A DNA stretch of 64,000 nucleotides, taken from NCBI RefSeq assembly GCF_017357245.1, contig NZ_CP071612.1:3808001-3872000 (forward strand), written 5' to 3'. A program made the translations under genes and the position numbers. Shown here piece after piece: positions 60,177-64,000 of this stretch (its first letter is position 1; every line of letters begins with the position of its first letter). The notes under the pieces were generated by a model. It had not been told where the DNA came from and made no database searches. It was given only the letters and a program-made list of their open reading frames with translations. Source of the stretch: Rhizobium bangladeshense (GTDB lineage: Bacteria; Pseudomonadota; Alphaproteobacteria; Rhizobiales; Rhizobiaceae).

Positions 60177-61340
60177 ATGATGAAGAATCTCTTGAAATCC
60201 TGCACGGCAGCGCTCGCCTGCCTCAGCTTCGCGACACAGGGGGTCGCCGCCGAACCGCTGAAGGCCTTGGGTAAGGGCGAAGGCGCGGTCAGCATCGTCG
60301 CCTGGGCCGGCTACATCGAGCGCGGTGAAACCGACAAGAATTACGATTGGGTCACCGGCTTCGAAAAGGAGACGGGCTGCAAAGTCTCCGTCAAGACTGC
60401 CGCCACTTCCGATGAAATGGTGTCGCTGATGAACGAAGGTGGCTTCGATCTCGTCACCGCATCCGGCGACGCATCGCTGCGCCTCATCGCGGGCAAGCGC
60501 GTCCAGCCGATCAATACCGATCTGATTCCGAGCTTCAAGAATGTCGACAAGCGCCTGCAGGACGGCCCGTGGTATACGGTCGGCGGCGCACATTACGGCG
60601 TGCCCTATCTCTGGGGGCCGAACGTCCTGATGTATAATACCGACGCCTTCAAAGACAAGGCACCGACCAGTTGGGGTGTCGTCTTCGAGGAGCAGACCCT
60701 GCCCGACGGCAAGTCGAACAAGGGCCGCGTCCAGGCCTATGACGGCGCGATCTATATCGCCGATGCGGCGATGTATCTGATGGCCCATAAGCCGGATCTC
60801 GGCATCAAGGATCCCTATGAACTGACCGAAGACCAGTACAAGGCCGCTCTGGACCTGCTGCGCGGCCAGCGCAAGCTCGTCTCGCGTTACTGGCACGACG
60901 CGATGATCCAGATCGACGACTTCAAGAACGAAGGCGTCGTCGCCTCCGGTTCCTGGCCCTTCCAGGTCAACCTGCTGCAGGCCGACAAGCAGAAGATCGC
61001 CTCCACGTTCCCGGAAGAAGGCGTCACCGGCTGGGCCGACACGACAATGCTGCACGCCGACAGCGAACACCCGAATTGCGCCTATATGTGGATGGAACAT
61101 TCGTTGCAGGCCAAGGTCCAGGGCGACGCCGCCGCCTGGTTCGGCGCCGTGCCCTCCGTTCCCGCCGCCTGCAAGGGTAACGAGCTGATGGGCGATGCCG
61201 GCTGCGCCACCAACGGCTTCGATCATTTCGACAAGATCAAGTTCTGGAAAACCCCGGTCGCCAAATGCGCGACGCAGAGCGAATGCGTTCCCTATCATCG
61301 CTGGGTGTCGGATTATATCGGCGTGATCGGCGGAAGGTAG
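60177..61340 (+). CDS. Polyamine-type ABC transporter periplasmic binding protein (YdcS/PotD family)
   Basis: A 387-residue receptor with a signal peptide (MMKNLLKSCTAALACLSFAT, cleavage near GVAAEPL). The PotD/YdcS fold is seen in VSIVAWAGYIERGE, GGFDLVTASGDASLRLIAG, VPYLWGPNVLMYNTDAFKDK and AYMWMEHSLQAKVQGD. An unusual feature is the number of cysteines near the C-terminus (CKGNELMGDAGCATNG, KCATQSEC), which could form disulfides. GGGAGACGG precedes ATG 60177. It is the first gene of the operon, separated from the ATPase by a 216-base gap with a repeat. The substrate is likely a polyamine or related amine. Confidence 0.88.
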   Translation: MMKNLLKSCTAALACLSFATQGVAAEPLKALGKGEGAVSIVAWAGYIERGETDKNYDWVTGFEKETGCKVSVKTAATSDEMVSLMNEGGFDLVTASGDASLRLIAGKRVQPINTDLIPSFKNVDKRLQDGPWYTVGGAHYGVPYLWGPNVLMYNTDAFKDKAPTSWGVVFEEQTLPDGKSNKGRVQAYDGAIYIADAAMYLMAHKPDLGIKDPYELTEDQYKAALDLLRGQRKLVSRYWHDAMIQIDDFKNEGVVASGSWPFQVNLLQADKQKIASTFPEEGVTGWADTTMLHADSEHPNCAYMWMEHSLQAKVQGDAAAWFGAVPSVPAACKGNELMGDAGCATNGFDHFDKIKFWKTPVAKCATQSECVPYHRWVSDYIGVIGGR

Positions 61341-61351
61341 TTGCGTCACAG

Positions 61352-61519
61352 CCCCTCACCCTAACCCTCTCCCAGCCTGCGGGGAGAGGGACGTGCCCCG
61401 CGACAAGCTGGTGAGCGAAAGCAGCGCTCTGTGTCCCCTTCTCCCCACGCGGGGGTCCGAAGGACGGGTCGAGACCCGTGGCTCGACTCCGGTCGGTGCC
61501 CGGCAGGGCAAATGAGGGG
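61352..61519. repeat. Rhizobial CTTCTCCCC-type palindromic element within the ABC operon
   Basis: Ends CCCCTCACCC and AATGAGGGG frame inner blocks CTCTCCCAGCCTGCGGGGAG and CCCCTTCTCCCCACGCGGGG. It is related to 46526-46643 and 38752-38857. It fills most of the 216-base gap between the receptor and ATPase genes, where nothing else is seen. Confidence 0.6.
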
Positions 61520-61556
61520 CTTACACGGCAGAAGATAGCTATCCTGGAGTCTCCCA

Positions 61557-62543
61557 ATGACGTCAGCCGTCCGTTTCCAGCAGGTATCGCGCCATTTCGG
61601 CCAGGTTCGCGCCGTCGACGGCGTCGATCTGGAGATCGCGCCAGGCGAGTTCTTCGCCATGCTCGGACCGTCCGGTTCCGGGAAGACGACGTGTCTCAGA
61701 CTGATCGCCGGCTTCGAGCAGCCGACGGGGGGCCGCATTCAGATCTTCGGCGAGACTGCCGACGGCGTTCCGCCCTATCGGCGCAACGTCAACACCGTTT
61801 TCCAGGACTATGCGCTCTTCCCGCATCTCAACATTATCGACAACGTGGCCTACGGACTGATGGTCAAGGGCGTCGGCAAGGCCGAGCGGACGAAGGCGGC
61901 GGGCGACGCACTCGAGCTCGTCAAGCTGCCGGGTTATGGCGCCCGCCGGCCCGGTCAGCTCTCCGGCGGCCAGCGGCAGCGCGTGGCGCTTGCCCGCGCC
62001 CTCGTCAACAAGCCGAAAGTGCTGCTTCTCGACGAGCCGCTTGGCGCGCTTGACCTGAAGCTGCGCGAACAGATGCAGGAGGAACTGAAGAGCCTGCAGC
62101 GCGCGCTCGGCATCACCTTCGTCTTCGTGACGCATGACCAGGGCGAAGCGCTGTCCATGGCCGATCGCGTCGCCGTCTTCAACAATGGCAACATCGTCCA
62201 GCACGGCACGCCGCAGGAAATTTATCGCTGCCCGAGGACCCGCTTCGTCGCCGATTTCGTCGGCTCGTCCAACGTAATCGCGCCTGATCTGATGGCAGCG
62301 CTCGGCGGAGAGAAGCGCTGGGCAAGCCTGCGCCCCGAGGCGATCCGGCTGGCAAGCGACGGCGTCGAGGCGAAGGTCGAAAATGCTAGCTTCCTCGGTG
62401 CGGCGACCCGTCTCAGCGTCGACCTCAGAGGCAGCCGCCTGCATGTCACCCTGCCGGCCGGCGCGCCTGTGCCGGATGTCGGCGCCGGCATCCGCCTCGC
62501 CTGGCAGCCCGCCGATATCCACTATATGGACGATGCGGCATGA
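61557..62543 (+). CDS. Polyamine-type ABC transporter ATP-binding protein (PotA family)
   Basis: A 328-residue ATPase with Walker A MLGPSGSGKTTCL, signature LSGGQRQRVALARAL, Walker B VLLLDEPLGALD and the switch His in FVFVTHDQGEAL. The C-terminal TOBE-type domain (SLRPEAIRLASDGVEAKVEN) is that of PotA. It overlaps the permease gene by four bases (ATGA at 62540-62543), so translation is coupled. It is part of the polyamine-type operon. Confidence 0.94.
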   Translation: MTSAVRFQQVSRHFGQVRAVDGVDLEIAPGEFFAMLGPSGSGKTTCLRLIAGFEQPTGGRIQIFGETADGVPPYRRNVNTVFQDYALFPHLNIIDNVAYGLMVKGVGKAERTKAAGDALELVKLPGYGARRPGQLSGGQRQRVALARALVNKPKVLLLDEPLGALDLKLREQMQEELKSLQRALGITFVFVTHDQGEALSMADRVAVFNNGNIVQHGTPQEIYRCPRTRFVADFVGSSNVIAPDLMAALGGEKRWASLRPEAIRLASDGVEAKVENASFLGAATRLSVDLRGSRLHVTLPAGAPVPDVGAGIRLAWQPADIHYMDDAA

Positions 62544-63502
62544 CGGCTCTCATCATGTCCGACGGCAAGACATCGATCCTTCCGGGACGCAGCGGCGTCT
62601 TCGGCCTGATGTCAGACGCCCTCTGGCGACACCCGAAGCTCTTGCTGTTCCTGATGCTGACTCCGCCCCTGCTCTGGCTCGGCATCATCTATATCGGCTC
62701 GCTGGTCGCCCTGCTCTTGCAGAGCTTCTTCTCGATCGATGATTTCTCGGGACTGGTGAACTACGAATTCACGCTGTCGACCTACGCCCAGCTTCTAAGC
62801 CCGACGAACTTCGACATTATTATGCGTACGGTCGTGATGGCCGCACTGGTCACCGTCGCCTCCGCATTCGTCGCCTTTCCGATCGCCTACTACGCCGCCC
62901 GTTACGCCCAGGGAAAGTGGAAGGCGCTCTTCTATCTTGGCGTCATGCTGCCGCTCTGGTCGAGCTACCTCGTCAAGATCTACGCCTGGAAGCTGATCCT
63001 CGCCAAGGAAGGCATTCTTACCTGGATCTTCGAGAAGCTCCATCTCGCCTGGCTGCTGGACAGCGTGCTGGACCTGCCGGTTATCGGCGGCAATTCGCTT
63101 TCGGTAAGCTACCTCGGCACCTTCATCGTCTTCGTCTACGTGTGGCTGCCCTATATGATCCTGCCGACGCAGGCGGCGCTCGAGCGTGTGCCCGGTAACC
63201 TGATCGAAGCGTCGGCGGATCTCGGCGCCACACCGCGCCAGACCTTCCGCACTGTGCTGCTGCCTTTGGCGCTGCCAGGTATAGTCGCGGGTTCGATCTT
63301 CACCTTCTCGCTGACATTGGGCGATTACATCATTCCGCAGATCATCGGGTCGTCCAGGCTCTTCATCGGCCAGGCCGTCTATGCCCAACAGGGAACGGCC
63401 GGCAACGTGCCGCTGGCGGCGGCTTTTTCGGTCGTGCCGATCGTCATCATGGCGCTCTATCTGTGGCTCGCCAAGAAACAGGGAGCCTTCGATGCGCTCT
63501 GA
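62540..63502 (+). CDS. Polyamine-type ABC transporter permease (PotB family)
   Basis: A 320-residue inner-membrane permease with about six helices, the first near [20 protein letters not shown]. The EAA loop is [20 protein letters not shown] with the following [12 protein letters not shown], contacting the ATPase. It is coupled to the ATPase gene by overlap, and its stop overlaps the next permease start by 11 bases (63492). Confidence 0.93.
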   Translation: MTALIMSDGKTSILPGRSGVFGLMSDALWRHPKLLLFLMLTPPLLWLGIIYIGSLVALLLQSFFSIDDFSGLVNYEFTLSTYAQLLSPTNFDIIMRTVVMAALVTVASAFVAFPIAYYAARYAQGKWKALFYLGVMLPLWSSYLVKIYAWKLILAKEGILTWIFEKLHLAWLLDSVLDLPVIGGNSLSVSYLGTFIVFVYVWLPYMILPTQAALERVPGNLIEASADLGATPRQTFRTVLLPLALPGIVAGSIFTFSLTLGDYIIPQIIGSSRLFIGQAVYAQQGTAGNVPLAAAFSVVPIVIMALYLWLAKKQGAFDAL

Positions 63503-64000
63503 TCGCAACACAGCGCCGCTGCTCCTGAAGATCGCCGCTGCAGTCGGACTGCTCTTCCTGCATCTGCCGATCCTCTTGATCTTCGTCTATGCCTTCACGA
63601 CCGAGGAAAAGAGCTATCAGTGGCCGCCGCCCGGGCTGACGCTGCAATGGTTCGCGGTCGCATGGGACCGGCCTGACGTCTGGTCGGCGCTGGGCCTCTC
63701 CCTGCAGGTCGCCGTCATCGCAACCGCTATCGCGCTTGTTCTCGGCACGCTCTGCGCGGCAGCCGTCAGCCAGACGAAATTCTTCGGCCGCGAGGCGATC
63801 TCGCTGCTGGTCATCCTGCCGATCGCCCTTCCGGGCATCATCACCGGTATTGCGCTGCGGTCGGCGTTCAGCCTTTTCGACATCCCATTTTCCGTCTGGA
63901 CCATCGTGCTCGGCCACGCCACCTTCTGCGTGGTCGTCGTCTACAACAACGCCGTCGCCCGCTTCCGCCGCACCTCGAGCTCGCTGATCGAAGCCTCCAT
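63492..64000 (+). CDS. Polyamine-type ABC transporter second permease (PotC family), truncated by window end
   Basis: The frame from ATG 63492 is open to the edge of the window (169 codons and two bases). It shows an N-terminal helix ([20 protein letters not shown]), the conserved [10 protein letters not shown], a second helix with [20 protein letters not shown], and the start of an EAA loop (SSSLIEAS). These fit PotC. The stop lies outside. With the PotB, PotA and receptor genes it completes a classical polyamine-type importer. Confidence 0.92.
   Translation, partial: MRSDRNTAPLLLKIAAAVGLLFLHLPILLIFVYAFTTEEKSYQWPPPGLTLQWFAVAWDRPDVWSALGLSLQVAVIATAIALVLGTLCAAAVSQTKFFGREAISLLVILPIALPGIITGIALRSAFSLFDIPFSVWTIVLGHATFCVVVVYNNAVARFRRTSSSLIEAS

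Overview
The window looks like chromosomal DNA of a fast-growing alphaproteobacterium, most likely the genus Rhizobium (R. leguminosarum / R. etli group). The evidence is the high G+C, the neighbouring gltX-lysS pair, a three-gene proton-translocating transhydrogenase (pntAA-pntAB-pntB) next to a small aa3 oxidase subunit IV, the odc gene with a long structured leader, many LacI-regulated sugar loci, and three kinds of rhizobial intergenic palindromic repeats. Species assignment is inference. I see no rRNA, tRNA, CRISPR array, phage or insertion sequence.

Layout, left: a truncated HWE histidine kinase, a DUF992 secreted protein, pntB/pntAB/pntAA and oxidase subunit IV (minus strand), an acyltransferase of the FeeM / autoinducer-synthase-like GNAT group, a membrane EAL protein with a degenerate GGDEF, a TRAP transporter for 2-oxo acids (dctQM convergent with a takP-like binding protein), a class I glutamine amidotransferase-like hydrolase, a LacI regulator with a 2-hydroxyacid dehydrogenase, MarR and creatininase-type genes, and a COG0523 (CobW) metallochaperone with a WD40 partner behind a possible Zur box. 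Then come cysE, a broken GGDEF gene, a serine hydrolase, and an acetyltransferase transcribed after ornithine decarboxylase, whose ~0.5 kb leader probably carries the speF RNA.

Middle: a LysR gene, a DUF1007-NicO metal exporter pair, a GNAT, a TerB-like protein, eda, an overlapping CYTH-CHAD pair, a glyoxalase, trhO, a CHASE4-GGDEF-EAL protein, a GH1 beta-glucosidase and DoxX. A sugar block follows: a Gfo/Idh dehydrogenase with a TIM-barrel isomerase, an RbsABC-type sugar ABC transporter, a divergent LacI with duplicated operators, and a lacI-xylB-xylA operon.

Right: an EmrAB-type drug efflux operon divergent from a TetR gene with palindromic operators, an AraC-type regulator, a TerC membrane protein whose Shine-Dalgarno sequence lies in a perfect 14-bp stem (candidate riboregulator), gltX-lysS, an unidentified membrane-anchored protein, a LysR regulator and the start of a polyamine-type ABC operon that runs off the window.

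The strongest candidates for something undescribed are the SD-sequestering leader of the TerC gene (54043-54119), the FeeM-like acyltransferase with an inverted repeat just before its start (5801-6580), the duplicated LacI operator array (43937-43990), and the orphan Gfo/Idh + TIM-barrel sugar pathway (37531-39917).
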